This document shows, in pieces, positions 7,583-16,470 of a DNA stretch of 64,000 nucleotides (positions are counted from its first letter, which is position 1; every line of letters begins with the position of its first letter). The position numbers were made by a program, and so were the translations under genes. This stretch comes from Sporolactobacillus nakayamae (GTDB lineage Bacteria > Bacillota > Bacilli > Bacillales > Sporolactobacillaceae): NCBI RefSeq assembly GCF_900113325.1, contig NZ_FOOY01000011.1, forward strand, positions 1 through 64,000, given 5' to 3'. The notes below the pieces were generated by a model. It did not search any database. It saw only the letters and a program-made list of their open reading frames with translations, and had not been told where the DNA came from.

Positions 7583-7960
7583 ATGTTTAACAGCTTGAAA
7601 GCATTTCTACATCCAAACAATAGACCTGAAGGCTATGTGTACAGTTCTTCAAAGTGGGTGACGATCCTAATGGTGATCGGTATCCTGCTCTACACAATCA
7701 CTGACGGGTGGGGGACCTTGGTCGCCTTATCGCTTGCGGTCGCCTTACTGATCGGACGATACATGCTGGCCAAACAAGCTGCAGGAGATTTTCTTGATAT
7801 GCACCAAGCCAAAAAAGGCTACGCGAAAACAAGAAATAAAGATTATCTGCGCTTTATTAAAGCCCGCGGCGAGCAGATGCTCAATGACAACAAGGTACTC
7901 ACGAAAGCTGCCAAGGAAGAAATTCATCAACTTCTAGCCTATGCAGAAAAATATCTCTGA
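7583..7960 (+). CDS. Small membrane protein of unknown function, last gene of the lev operon
   Basis: A 125-residue protein preceded by TAGGAGGG. Residues about 26-62 form two closely spaced hydrophobic segments; the remaining half is soluble, basic and helix-rich. I do not recognise the family. It is not the DUF956/ManO protein that often follows mannose PTS genes. It sits 77 bases after levG on the same strand and before a clear terminator, so it is probably co-expressed with the transporter. Confidence 0.72.
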   Translation: MFNSLKAFLHPNNRPEGYVYSSSKWVTILMVIGILLYTITDGWGTLVALSLAVALLIGRYMLAKQAAGDFLDMHQAKKGYAKTRNKDYLRFIKARGEQMLNDNKVLTKAAKEEIHQLLAYAEKYL

Positions 7961-8000
7961 TTCTTGCAGCCGGTGACGCTGCCAATATAAGAATAAAAAA

Positions 8001-8034
8001 CGTGAAGGAGCTTAGGTTCCTTCGCGTTTTTGTT
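8001..8034 (+). terminator. Terminator of the lev operon
   Basis: CGTGAAGGA (8001-8009) pairs with TCCTTCGCG (8018-8026, one G-T pair), followed by TTTTTGTTT. Confidence 0.82.
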
Positions 8035-8093
8035 TAAACCATGTGAGGTTGGAGAATATGCATAAAAAACGAAAATAAGTTAAATTATTGATG

Positions 8094-9257
8094 TCACTGT
8101 GTATCAAGTCTATTAGAATAAAATTGTCTGGTGAGTAGAGCTGTAGTCAAATTATAAATATCCTGAGGGTCTTTAAAATTACAATTCAGTAATTCCTCTA
8201 TTTTTTCGATCCGATAGGTCAATGTGTTTCGATGAATAAATAGCAGCTCAGACGCACTTTTATAATTGCAATTTGATTTTAAAAAGCATTCTATTGTTTC
8301 CAACAATGCTGTTTGATGTTTTTGATCATATAAAATAATAGGTTCTAAAATATTTGAGAAATACTCATTTAAAGAGTCCAATCTACATTGTGCGAAAAGT
8401 TTAATGATACCGCTATTACGATATGAACAAATCGTTTGATTGTTTAATTGTCCTGCCCATAGGGCACACTTTGCTTCCATAACAGACTGGTTTAGGGAGG
8501 ATTTTAAGGATAATTTATTACTATAACCAATAAATATGGTTGAATTATTGTGAGTTTTAACACGAAAATAACGAATGATATTTAAGAAAAATGTATGATC
8601 AATATTTGTATCTAGTTCTGCCAGAAAATAAATTAAACAGCCACTAATTGCGAATAAACCGGTTCTTAAGAAATTTTCTGAAATGAACTTTGCATAACTA
8701 TGTGTCTGTTCATTTTTTGAACGGCCATTAATAATAATCAAAACATAATGATCGAATTTAGGTAAATGGATTTCACTAATTATTTCCCCAATAGTTCTAT
8801 CTTTCTTATTTAGCTCTTTAATCATTTTTTCAAATAAACCGCGATCAATTTTGTTATCTTTATTATTTGCGTAGAGATAATCGGAAATGCTTTTTGTGAC
8901 GTGAATCATTGGGATATCCCACGGCATGGAGAACAGCGGAATAGCAAACTTATTGCAAGCTGCAATTACTGAATTTGGTATTACTGGAATGTAATCTGGA
9001 CTTGGAAGAATAATTATTCCGGAAATGTTACTAATATAGCATTTATAGATAAATTGTTTTAGACTATTTTCATTCATCTTCATACCTACACCGGTCATAA
9101 ATAGAATCTCAGATCCTTGAACCCATTTTTCTACATCAAGATTTTGACATATATAGGGCCATCGGACCTGTCGATTTAATCCACTTTTCCCCGCAAGAAA
9201 ATCAATTTTATTAAATGCTTCAATGCGCATAATATCCTTCACAGTAACCATAATCAT
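8094..9257 (-). CDS. PucR family transcriptional regulator
   Basis: A 387-residue protein with an N-terminal PucR domain (V-K-D-I-M-R-I-E-A-F...) and a C-terminal PucR-type helix-turn-helix near Y-K-S-A-S-E-L-L-F-I-H-R-N-T-L-T-Y-R. This family controls purine, pyrimidine and amino acid catabolic genes, sensing metabolites through the N-terminal part. Several ATG codons cluster at the start (9263, 9257, 9251); 9257 gives the best spacing from AAGGAG. The gene is divergent from codA-codB and probably regulates it. Confidence 0.85.
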   Translation of the reverse strand: MIMVTVKDIMRIEAFNKIDFLAGKSGLNRQVRWPYICQNLDVEKWVQGSEILFMTGVGMKMNENSLKQFIYKCYISNISGIIILPSPDYIPVIPNSVIAACNKFAIPLFSMPWDIPMIHVTKSISDYLYANNKDNKIDRGLFEKMIKELNKKDRTIGEIISEIHLPKFDHYVLIIINGRSKNEQTHSYAKFISENFLRTGLFAISGCLIYFLAELDTNIDHTFFLNIIRYFRVKTHNNSTIFIGYSNKLSLKSSLNQSVMEAKCALWAGQLNNQTICSYRNSGIIKLFAQCRLDSLNEYFSNILEPIILYDQKHQTALLETIECFLKSNCNYKSASELLFIHRNTLTYRIEKIEELLNCNFKDPQDIYNLTTALLTRQFYSNRLDTQ

Positions 9258-9344
9258 TATCATCTCCTTGTATCCTATCCTAATTTAAATGACTTAGCTC
9301 AAAAATTTATGTGATATTAGTTATCATAACACGTTCAATTTTAA

Positions 9345-9362
9345 GCATAGGGGATACTATGC
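9345..9362. promoter_or_regulatory. Inverted repeat in the pucR-like/codA divergent region
   Basis: GCATAG (9345-9350), six bases, CTATGC (9357-9362). It is the clearest non-AT dyad between the divergent genes and a candidate operator. A second, AT-only dyad lies at 9412-9429 nearer codA. Neither is a proven site. Confidence 0.35.
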
Positions 9363-9476
9363 ATCATTCATAACGAAATGGGTTAAAAATTGTAACATGA
9401 TACTAAAGAAAAATATTTTTATAAATATTAGACTATTTATAAAATAATAAACAATAATTTGATAGGAGTTGAAAAA

Positions 9477-10748
9477 ATGATTATTAAAAACTGTCGTTTA
9501 AGGAAAAAGAACGGTTTATGGGACATTGAAATTGAAAATGGCATTTTTTCAAAAATTTATACAGCTGGCAGCAACAAAGTGATTAATAATCATAGTGAAA
9601 TTGTTGATCTTGGCGGAAAACTTGTTACCGCCCCTTTTGTAGAACCGCATATTCATTTAGATTATGTTTTTACGGCAGGGTATCCTCGGAATAATGAAAC
9701 AGGAAGTTTGTTTGAAGCAATTCAAATTTGGGCAGATCGTAAAAAGCTGAAACCATTTACGAAGAAAGAAATAAAGGAAAATGCATGGAAAGCATTACGG
9801 TTATTAATTAAAAATGGGATCCAATTTGTGCGCACACATGTTGATATTTGTGATAAAAGTTTATTGGCATTAGAAGCCATTAAAGAAGTTCAAATAGAAG
9901 CCAAAGATATAATTAAGATTGAAATTGTCGCATTTCCTCAACAAGGTATCTATGGATACCCGGATGGAGAAAAGCTTCTTGAAGAAGCAATTCTACACGG
10001 TGCAGATGTAATTGGGGGTATCCCACATTATGAAATCACTAGAGAATATGGACTAAAGTCTCTCCGAAAAATCTTTGATCTTGCCATAAAATATGATAAA
10101 AAAATTGATGTCCATTGTGATGAAATTGATGATGAACAATCTCGTTTTATAGAAACACTAGCTGCAAATGCCTATGTAAATGGTTTAGGATCAAGAGTGA
10201 CAGCTAGTCATACAACGGCAATGCACTCCTATAATAATGCCTATTGCTATAAATTATTTTCACTTCTGAAGAAATCGAATATTAACTTTATTTCCTGCCC
10301 AACTGAAAGTATTCATCTTCAAGGAAGATTTGATAGTTATCCAAAACGTAGAGGAATTACTCGGGTTAAGGAGCTGCATGATTGTGGATTAAACGTCTGT
10401 TTTGCAGAGGATTCGATCATGGATCCTTGGTATCCTGCCGGTTCTGGAAATATTATGAGAATTCTTGATATGGGACTGCATGTTTGTCAAATGATGGGCC
10501 ATGAAGAAATCGCTAAATCTTTGGATTTAATTACAGATAATGGTGCGAAGACGCTGGGTATTGAAAGCGAGTATGGATTGGATGAAGGAAAACCAGCAAG
10601 TTTCATTGTAATAGATGATGAAAACGAATTTGATGCAGTACGTATGCTTAGTCCTGTCATTTTGTCTGTGCATAAAGGGAAGATTATTTATCATAGGCAA
10701 CAGCACAAAATGCTGAAGATCAATGGTATGGAGGAGGTCACAATATGA
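9477..10748 (+). CDS. codA: Cytosine deaminase-type amidohydrolase
   Basis: A 423-residue enzyme close to E. coli CodA (427) in length and sequence pattern. Metal ligands and catalytic residues are visible: H58 and H60 in E-P-H-I-H-L-D, H213 and E216 in H-C-D-E-I-D-D-E-Q, and D312. CodA converts cytosine to uracil plus ammonia for pyrimidine salvage. The residue matching E. coli D314, which contacts the base, is S313 here, and the one matching H312 is E311, so substrate preference may differ. ATG 9477 follows AGGAG. It overlaps codB by four bases. Confidence 0.88.
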   Translation: MIIKNCRLRKKNGLWDIEIENGIFSKIYTAGSNKVINNHSEIVDLGGKLVTAPFVEPHIHLDYVFTAGYPRNNETGSLFEAIQIWADRKKLKPFTKKEIKENAWKALRLLIKNGIQFVRTHVDICDKSLLALEAIKEVQIEAKDIIKIEIVAFPQQGIYGYPDGEKLLEEAILHGADVIGGIPHYEITREYGLKSLRKIFDLAIKYDKKIDVHCDEIDDEQSRFIETLAANAYVNGLGSRVTASHTTAMHSYNNAYCYKLFSLLKKSNINFISCPTESIHLQGRFDSYPKRRGITRVKELHDCGLNVCFAEDSIMDPWYPAGSGNIMRILDMGLHVCQMMGHEEIAKSLDLITDNGAKTLGIESEYGLDEGKPASFIVIDDENEFDAVRMLSPVILSVHKGKIIYHRQQHKMLKINGMEEVTI

Positions 10749-12154
10749 GCGATAAAAAGATTATTGAATATTCAGCACTTGACCCTGTTCCAAAGAATCG
10801 TCGTACAATGAATTTTTTTGACATGCTGGCTACTTGGACGGGTGCCAATGCTAACAATGGGACTTGGTATGTTGGAGGGGTAGTTGGCGCTGCAGGATTC
10901 GGCGGTGCACTTATTGTTACTCTTGTTTCCAATCCGATTGCATATTTATTAATGGCGATTATTGGGTTTATGGGTTATAAAATCGGAACTTCAACAATGT
11001 CATTGGTACGCCCATCTCTTGGGATAAGAGGAAGCTATATTTTATCTATTTTTAATGCCTTACAGTACATTGGTTGGACAGCAATAAATACATTTTTGGC
11101 TGCAATTTCCATTAGCTTTATTCTGAGTGAACTAATCCAGGCTCCACCATATGGAGCATCCGGTGGTAATAAAACAATGCTTATTGGAATAGTCATTATG
11201 ACTATTTTACATTTCTTATCCATAATGATGGGTCACAAGTCTGTAAAATTTGTAGAAAGAATTGGTATGGTTCTTATCTTAATTCTTGGTGTATGGGAGA
11301 TGGTTGCGGTACTCAGTCAAGTTTCACTAGAACAAATCATACATTGGCAGCCTAAAGAAACATCACATATGCCAATAGGAACGGCAATGGACACCATGGC
11401 TGCATTCAGTCTTGGCTGGATTCCAGTCATTGCTGACTTTACACGCTATACAAAAAGAAAGGTGGATGCCACAATTGCACCACTGGTTGGCGCAAATATA
11501 GGATTGTTCTGGTTTGTTTTTGTCGGACTGGTTTCAACCATCGGAACAGCTTTGTCCACAGGTGTGTATGATCCGAATAATTCAGATCCGAGTACCATTG
11601 CAAGTAAGTTAGGACTTGGTGTCATTGCATTTCTAATTATAATATTTACAAGTACAACAGCAAATGCCATTGATTTAATGGGTGCGGGTATATCCATAAC
11701 TAACTTGAATAAAAAGTTTAAATCCATACCAGCATTGTTTATTTCTACAATCTTGGCTGGAATACTTACTGTTGTACCCCTATATTTTGGCAATTTCCTT
11801 GGCGCTTTTGAAACGCTGCTCAATTATATCAATATGGTTTTTGGCCCTATTTTCGGAATTATGATTGTTGATTTCTTTTTACTAAAGAAGATAGACTATT
11901 GTGTAGAGGAGCTTGATAAAAAAGGTGGAAAATACTGGTATTTTCATGGATTCAATCTCGCATCTGTATTTTCTTGGGGTATCTGTATTGGATTTTATTT
12001 GATAGGAAATCGAATCGGACTATTCTCATCAACAATTGGTGTGACCTTTCCAACCATTGCACTGTCAGCAATTTTATACTATGTTATATCTAAATGTGTA
12101 AATAAATTTTCAAGTAATACCAAACAAGAGGGTATGTCTTTGGAAAATAAATAA
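10745..12154 (+). CDS. codB: NCS1 family cytosine/purine permease
   Basis: A 469-residue protein with about twelve membrane segments and the NCS1 opening N-F-F-D-M-L-A-T-W-T-G-A-N. CodB-type permeases import cytosine by proton symport. ATGA overlap with codA shows a coupled salvage operon: import, then deamination. The gene is followed by a strong terminator. Confidence 0.88.
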   Translation: MSDKKIIEYSALDPVPKNRRTMNFFDMLATWTGANANNGTWYVGGVVGAAGFGGALIVTLVSNPIAYLLMAIIGFMGYKIGTSTMSLVRPSLGIRGSYILSIFNALQYIGWTAINTFLAAISISFILSELIQAPPYGASGGNKTMLIGIVIMTILHFLSIMMGHKSVKFVERIGMVLILILGVWEMVAVLSQVSLEQIIHWQPKETSHMPIGTAMDTMAAFSLGWIPVIADFTRYTKRKVDATIAPLVGANIGLFWFVFVGLVSTIGTALSTGVYDPNNSDPSTIASKLGLGVIAFLIIIFTSTTANAIDLMGAGISITNLNKKFKSIPALFISTILAGILTVVPLYFGNFLGAFETLLNYINMVFGPIFGIMIVDFFLLKKIDYCVEELDKKGGKYWYFHGFNLASVFSWGICIGFYLIGNRIGLFSSTIGVTFPTIALSAILYYVISKCVNKFSSNTKQEGMSLENK

Positions 12155-12243
12155 TTCGACTGCACTATGGATCTTTCTGAAGTTTACTAAGGAAAACTTA
12201 TTTATTGTTTGTCATAATTACGACACAAAATCAATTTGTTTAT

Positions 12244-12312
12244 AAGTCGTACTGCTCATTCTTCATTTTCAATTTTTTATTGGAAAAATGAGCAAGTGTA
12301 CGACTTGTTTTT
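12244..12312 (+). terminator. codAB terminator
   Basis: A long two-part stem: AAGTCGTAC (12244-12252) with GTACGACTT (ending 12306), and inside it GCTCATT with AATGAGC, followed by GTTTTT. Confidence 0.8.
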
Positions 12313-12797
12313 ATTAGGAGCAGTTGATTTTCGTTGCTCGAGTAGTTGTTAATCAATTTATTAGGTGCAATTATTGATTTGATTTCTTTGGAATATGAAT
12401 GGAATTTAGAAAAAATAAATGAGAGCAGAGCACTAATCCAATATATTTAGTGAAGAGCCAAAGTTATGAATGGTATCTTCCGCTTATAGATATAATTAAA
12501 GCGAAGAGTACAGTTTAAACCAACGTTTACTTAAACTCTAGCCTTGTCTGTATGATTCATGCGCGGTATGATGAAAATAATTGAAATTTGGAGGTGAGAA
12601 AGGTTTATGAAGCTGACTTTATCCTGTGTGCGCACATTGATTGCTGCTAAAAACGGGAGATTTGCGCCCTTTTTTAAGCAGCGATTGCGGGATAAAGCAT
12701 GATCAATGTTCACTTTTGAAGATCAGGGCCAAATCAGGCGGGTGGGTTCACCAACATGCCGCAATCGCAAAAACACGAGCGATGCGGAGGATGGATC
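12313..12797. other. Non-coding interval between codB and the MFS gene
   Basis: About 480 bases, AT-rich in the left half. The only clear structure is a hairpin at 12643-12682 (GCTGCT...AGCAGC with A and T runs inside the arms), which could terminate in either direction. A 31-codon frame from 12607 has a poorly spaced GGAGG site and is not called. Confidence 0.5.
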
Positions 12798-14009
12798 ATG
12801 AACGACCTGATAAAAAATAAAAATTTTGTTTCACTCTTTTTTGGACGATTAATCTCCAATATCGGTGATAGTCTCTATTATATCGCTGCGATGTGGCTTG
12901 CCTATAATTTGGGCGGCTCCGCTTTCTACTCGGGGCTTGCCGGCTTTTTGACGCTCCTCCCGGAATGTCTCTCCTTTTTAGTTGGTCCAATTGTGGATCG
13001 GATGAATCTGAAAAAAGTGCTCGTCATTCCTTCGCTTTTTCAAGGGATGCTTCTTTTGCTTGTCCCCACTCTATACATGACTCATTTACTTACGGTTACC
13101 GGTGTGCTGATCATCATGCCCTTGATCGCTTTAATTGATTTATTTCCTTATCCTGCCGAAGGCGCGCTGATTCCAAGATTGGTGAAGAAAGAGCAACTGG
13201 TTGCGGCAAATAGTGCGATGAGCTTTTCCTATCAGGGAACGGATCTGATCTTCAGTATGTGCGGCGGCTTTCTGATTTTGTTCACCGGCGCGGTGAATCT
13301 GTATCTTATTGACACGTTTACTTTCTTTATTGCGGCAGCATTTTTTGCGACCATACGTTTAAAGGTGTCGAATCAAATAGCACAGCCTTCATTTAATTTT
13401 TCGTCTTACCGGGCGGATTTGGCTGCTGGGTTTCGCTTTGTAATGCAACCTTTGAATCTCAGCCTGTTGCTGCCGCTTTTGGGTATAAACTTTTTCTTAA
13501 GTGCCGTACTCGCGGCCCTGCCGTCGTTCGCAAATCAGCTAGGCGGCCCGGGGAAATATGGAATTCTGCTCACCTGTTACACATTGGGATTTTTGCTTGG
13601 AACGCTGACCTCATCCTTTATATCTCGAAAAATGACGATGGGTAAAGCGCTGATTTTCGGCTATGCCTGGTCCGGTATCTTGTGGCTGCTTGCTGCATGG
13701 GCAGCGGATCGTTTCTTTGTGCTTTGCTGCGTCTTTATTGTTCTGGCTAATTTCCCGGTCGGGGCAACGAATATCCTGTTCACTACCTTTTTTCAAGTGA
13801 TGCCGCCTCAGGACATGATCGGACGTGTGTCTGCGGTTATTGAAACGCTGATTGCAGCCGCAATGCCGCTCGGAGCATTGTTCGGCGGCACAATCGCAGC
13901 TTGGCTTGGCAGTACGCCTCTGTTTCTCCTTCAGGGTGGGGTTGTTCTGGTCACGTCACTGGTTTGGATAGTGAATAAGAAGTTGCGGCAGATTCCACGA
14001 TTGGAGTAA
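12798..14009 (+). CDS. MFS efflux transporter, macrolide-efflux-like
   Basis: A 403-residue major facilitator protein with twelve likely membrane segments, starting N-F-V-S-L-F-F-G-R-L-I-S-N-I-G-D-S, the typical entry of MefA/DHA3-type exporters. ATG 12798 is preceded by GCGGAGGA; an earlier ATG at 12756 lacks a site. Family members export drugs or metabolites; the substrate is unknown. A MarR-type regulator gene follows 88 bases later on the same strand. Confidence 0.85.
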   Translation: MNDLIKNKNFVSLFFGRLISNIGDSLYYIAAMWLAYNLGGSAFYSGLAGFLTLLPECLSFLVGPIVDRMNLKKVLVIPSLFQGMLLLLVPTLYMTHLLTVTGVLIIMPLIALIDLFPYPAEGALIPRLVKKEQLVAANSAMSFSYQGTDLIFSMCGGFLILFTGAVNLYLIDTFTFFIAAAFFATIRLKVSNQIAQPSFNFSSYRADLAAGFRFVMQPLNLSLLLPLLGINFFLSAVLAALPSFANQLGGPGKYGILLTCYTLGFLLGTLTSSFISRKMTMGKALIFGYAWSGILWLLAAWAADRFFVLCCVFIVLANFPVGATNILFTTFFQVMPPQDMIGRVSAVIETLIAAAMPLGALFGGTIAAWLGSTPLFLLQGGVVLVTSLVWIVNKKLRQIPRLE

Positions 14010-14038
14010 GGCGATGGATGACGAACAAGGGTTTATAG

Positions 14039-14075
14039 ATAATTAGTTGACAAAGTCAATTAATTATCCTATATT
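14039..14075 (+). promoter_or_regulatory. Consensus promoter with overlapping palindromic operator
   Basis: TTGACA (14047-14052), 17 bases, TATATT (14070-14075) is a near-ideal sigma-A promoter. A dyad with 13-bp arms and one mismatch (14039-14051 and 14055-14067, centred on TTGAC-AAA-GTCAA) covers the -35 box and spacer. It precedes the MarR-type gene, so autorepression is likely. Confidence 0.72.
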
Positions 14076-14097
14076 ACTGATCAAGGAGGGCATGGCA

Positions 14098-15009
14098 ATG
14101 ATCAGTCACAAAATAAAAACTAAAATCAGAACATTTAATCGATTTTATACAAATGTACTTGGATTGCTTGATCGGCACATTTTATCCAGTGCCTTTTCAC
14201 TGACGGAGGCTCGGGTTCTGCTTGAAATTCAACTGATGCCGCAGTGTACCGCCAAGAAGATTATCGAAAAATTGACCATTGATGCAGGCTATTTAAGTCG
14301 TATTCTCAATACATTTGAACGCAAAGATTGGATCGTACGAGAAAATGATTCAAATGATCGGCGCAGCAGCATCATTCGTCTTGTACCAAAAGGAAAACAG
14401 GAGCTGGAGCGACTGTCGGAGAAGTCTGATCAGCAGATTGAACGACTTATTCATGGAATCAATGCCGCAGAGCAGAAACAATTGCTTGACGCTATGGAAA
14501 CAATTTATGCTATTTTAGGCGGAAATAACGATCCCAAGCTGCGCTGTTTTCAAGCAAGCGATCACACATTCATTGTGAATGCCCATCGCAATTTATATGC
14601 ACGCGAGTACGGGTTTAACGATAAGTTTGTTCAGTATGTCGCCGATGCAGTATCCGCCTTTATGGACTGCCATGATTCGGAAAAAGAAAAGATCTGGATT
14701 CTGGATGAGGGCAACGAGGCAAAGGGATGTATTGCAATCGTTCGCGAATCTGAAAGCATCGCGCAGTTGCGCTGGTTTTTGCTTGACCAATCGCTCAGAG
14801 GTAGGGGATATGGTCACAAGCTGCTCGACACCGCGATCCAATTTTGCCGTGAACAGGGCTATAAGAAAGTCATTCTTTGGACGGTCAGCGATTTGAAGGC
14901 AGCGCGTCATCTCTATGGCAGCAAAGGCTTTACCTGTGTTCAGCAACACCCGAATAAAACATGGACAAATCATGTGATTACGGAGGAAAAATGGGAACTG
15001 GTCTTTTGA
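14098..15009 (+). CDS. MarR-type regulator fused to a GNAT acetyltransferase
   Basis: A 303-residue two-domain protein. Residues 1-~145 are a MarR winged helix (L-T-E-A-R-V-L-L-E-I; D-A-G-Y-L-S-R-I-L; D-R-R-S-S). Residues ~155-303 are a GNAT domain with the acetyl-CoA loop L-R-G-R-G-Y-G-H-K-L-L. Such fusions are known in Firmicutes and other bacteria. ATG 14098 is chosen because AAGGAGGG (14083-14090) lies seven bases upstream; ATG 14092 is too close. It probably controls its own promoter and perhaps the MFS gene; acetyl acceptor unknown. Confidence 0.88.
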   Translation: MISHKIKTKIRTFNRFYTNVLGLLDRHILSSAFSLTEARVLLEIQLMPQCTAKKIIEKLTIDAGYLSRILNTFERKDWIVRENDSNDRRSSIIRLVPKGKQELERLSEKSDQQIERLIHGINAAEQKQLLDAMETIYAILGGNNDPKLRCFQASDHTFIVNAHRNLYAREYGFNDKFVQYVADAVSAFMDCHDSEKEKIWILDEGNEAKGCIAIVRESESIAQLRWFLLDQSLRGRGYGHKLLDTAIQFCREQGYKKVILWTVSDLKAARHLYGSKGFTCVQQHPNKTWTNHVITEEKWELVF

Positions 15010-15018
15010 AGAAAGAGA

Positions 15019-15339
15019 TTAATTGAGGTTACGCCTCACTTTAATAAATGCGACAATTTCTTTTTGTTCCTCTTCTGTGAGTGCTTCCCCATCAATAATT
15101 AAGCAGCAGTTCGCTTCTTGGGGTTGATCGAGATGAATGTTTGGTTTATAAGGCCGATCAACTAATGTATCTAGAGAAGTCTTAAAAAAATCAGCTATCT
15201 TGATCAATGCGTCGATCGGCGGCTGACGGTAGCCGGTTTCATAGCTGGCGTATGTACTTTTAGCGATCCCGAGAATATCGGCCATGTTCTGGATCGTTAA
15301 TTTTTTTTTCTTTCTTAATGCAATTAATTGATCAAGCAT
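15019..15339 (-). CDS. ansR: XRE family repressor, AnsR-like
   Basis: A 106-residue protein with an N-terminal XRE helix-turn-helix (R-K-K-K-K-L-T-I-Q-N-M-A; S-T-Y-A-S-Y-E-T-G) and a short C-terminal region. It is divergent from an L-asparaginase gene, the arrangement and size of B. subtilis AnsR, which represses ans genes until aspartate or asparagine is present. The symbol rests on context plus domain type. Confidence 0.65.
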   Translation of the reverse strand: MLDQLIALRKKKKLTIQNMADILGIAKSTYASYETGYRQPPIDALIKIADFFKTSLDTLVDRPYKPNIHLDQPQEANCCLIIDGEALTEEEQKEIVAFIKVRRNLN

Positions 15340-15361
15340 CCGAACACTCCCTCAGTAGTCA

Positions 15362-15424
15362 GTTTACCTCTAGATACACGTATAGTAAACATTTTGTTGA
15401 AAAATATAGAGAAAAAGTTATAAT
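15362..15424 (+). promoter_or_regulatory. ansR-ansA divergent control region
   Basis: GTTTAC (15362-15367) and GTAAAC (15385-15390) form an inverted repeat 17 bases apart. TATAAT lies at 15419-15424 with a weak TTGTTG upstream, serving the asparaginase gene. The repeat is a candidate repressor site. Confidence 0.45.
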
Positions 15425-15458
15425 GATCGTATAAAATACACAAGACGAGGAATTATTA

Positions 15459-16448
15459 ATGAAAAAAATTTTAGTTCTTGCTACAGGGGGAACGATTGCC
15501 TCAACGCCTCATCAGGATGGATTGGCACCGGGTATGACCATTGATCAACTAGCTGGTTATTTTGAGCACAATTCAGATGTTTCCGTTGATTTTCACGTGT
15601 TAATGAATAAGGACAGTACCAACATGCAGCCGGAAGACTGGCTCACTTTGGCTAAAACCATTGATGAAAATCAGCACTGCTACGACAGTTTTATTATCAC
15701 GCATGGGACGGACACCATGGCCTATACGGCGGCAGCATTGTCGTATCTGCTCCATGGCCTGAAAAAAACAATTGTCATTACCGGTTCACAGGTTCCGGTC
15801 AGTTTTAAGCGTACCGATGCTAAGAAAAATATTAAGGACGCACTGACGTTTGCGCAAAAGGCAGATCTTTCCGGTGTATTCATTATTTTTGATGGAAAAG
15901 CGATTCTTGGGACGCGGGCAATTAAAATGAGAACAAAAAGCTACGACGCATTTGAAAGTATAAATTATCCTTATGTCGCTTCGATTGACGATGCAACGAT
16001 TCGTATTCAGTTCAAGCCAAAAAACGATACAGATTCATTTTCCCGGAAAATCGATATCTGTCCGGATGTCTTTTTACTGAAAATTTTTCCGGGACTCTCT
16101 CCTGCCTTTTTCGACTTTCTTAAGAGTCATACAAAGGGACTGATTATTGAAAGCTTTGGAAATGGCGGCCTGCCCTTCGAAAAAAGAGATCTGGTCACCG
16201 GGGTCAGAAATTTGGTGCAGGAGGGCATCCCTGTGGTTATTACGACTCAATGCCTTGAAGAAGGCCAGAACATGGACCTTTATGAGGTAGGAAAACGGGT
16301 CGAAGAGGCCGGCGGGATCACAGCCGGTGATATGAACACAGAAGCGATCGTTGCGAAGCTAATGTGGATTCTTTCGCAAACCACTGATCTATCGGAAATC
16401 AAAAGAATGCTTCAGACACCGATCGCTCATGATTTGGATTATATTTAA
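15459..16448 (+). CDS. ansA: Type I L-asparaginase
   Basis: A 329-residue asparaginase that hydrolyses asparagine to aspartate and ammonia. Both active-site signatures are present: A-T-G-G-T-I-A-S with nucleophile T12, and H-G-T-D-T-M with T84 and D85. There is no signal peptide, so it is the cytoplasmic type. It follows a good -10 box and a weak AAGACGAGGA site. A YitT-type gene follows 22 bases later and is probably co-transcribed. Confidence 0.9.
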   Translation: MKKILVLATGGTIASTPHQDGLAPGMTIDQLAGYFEHNSDVSVDFHVLMNKDSTNMQPEDWLTLAKTIDENQHCYDSFIITHGTDTMAYTAAALSYLLHGLKKTIVITGSQVPVSFKRTDAKKNIKDALTFAQKADLSGVFIIFDGKAILGTRAIKMRTKSYDAFESINYPYVASIDDATIRIQFKPKNDTDSFSRKIDICPDVFLLKIFPGLSPAFFDFLKSHTKGLIIESFGNGGLPFEKRDLVTGVRNLVQEGIPVVITTQCLEEGQNMDLYEVGKRVEEAGGITAGDMNTEAIVAKLMWILSQTTDLSEIKRMLQTPIAHDLDYI

Positions 16449-16470
16449 AGTTTAAGGGAAGGCGAGTACA

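Noticed and set aside
12607-12702. 31-codon frame after GGAGG upstream of the MFS gene
   Set aside because: The ribosome binding site is about 13 bases away, the frame runs through a hairpin, and the product shows no recognisable pattern.
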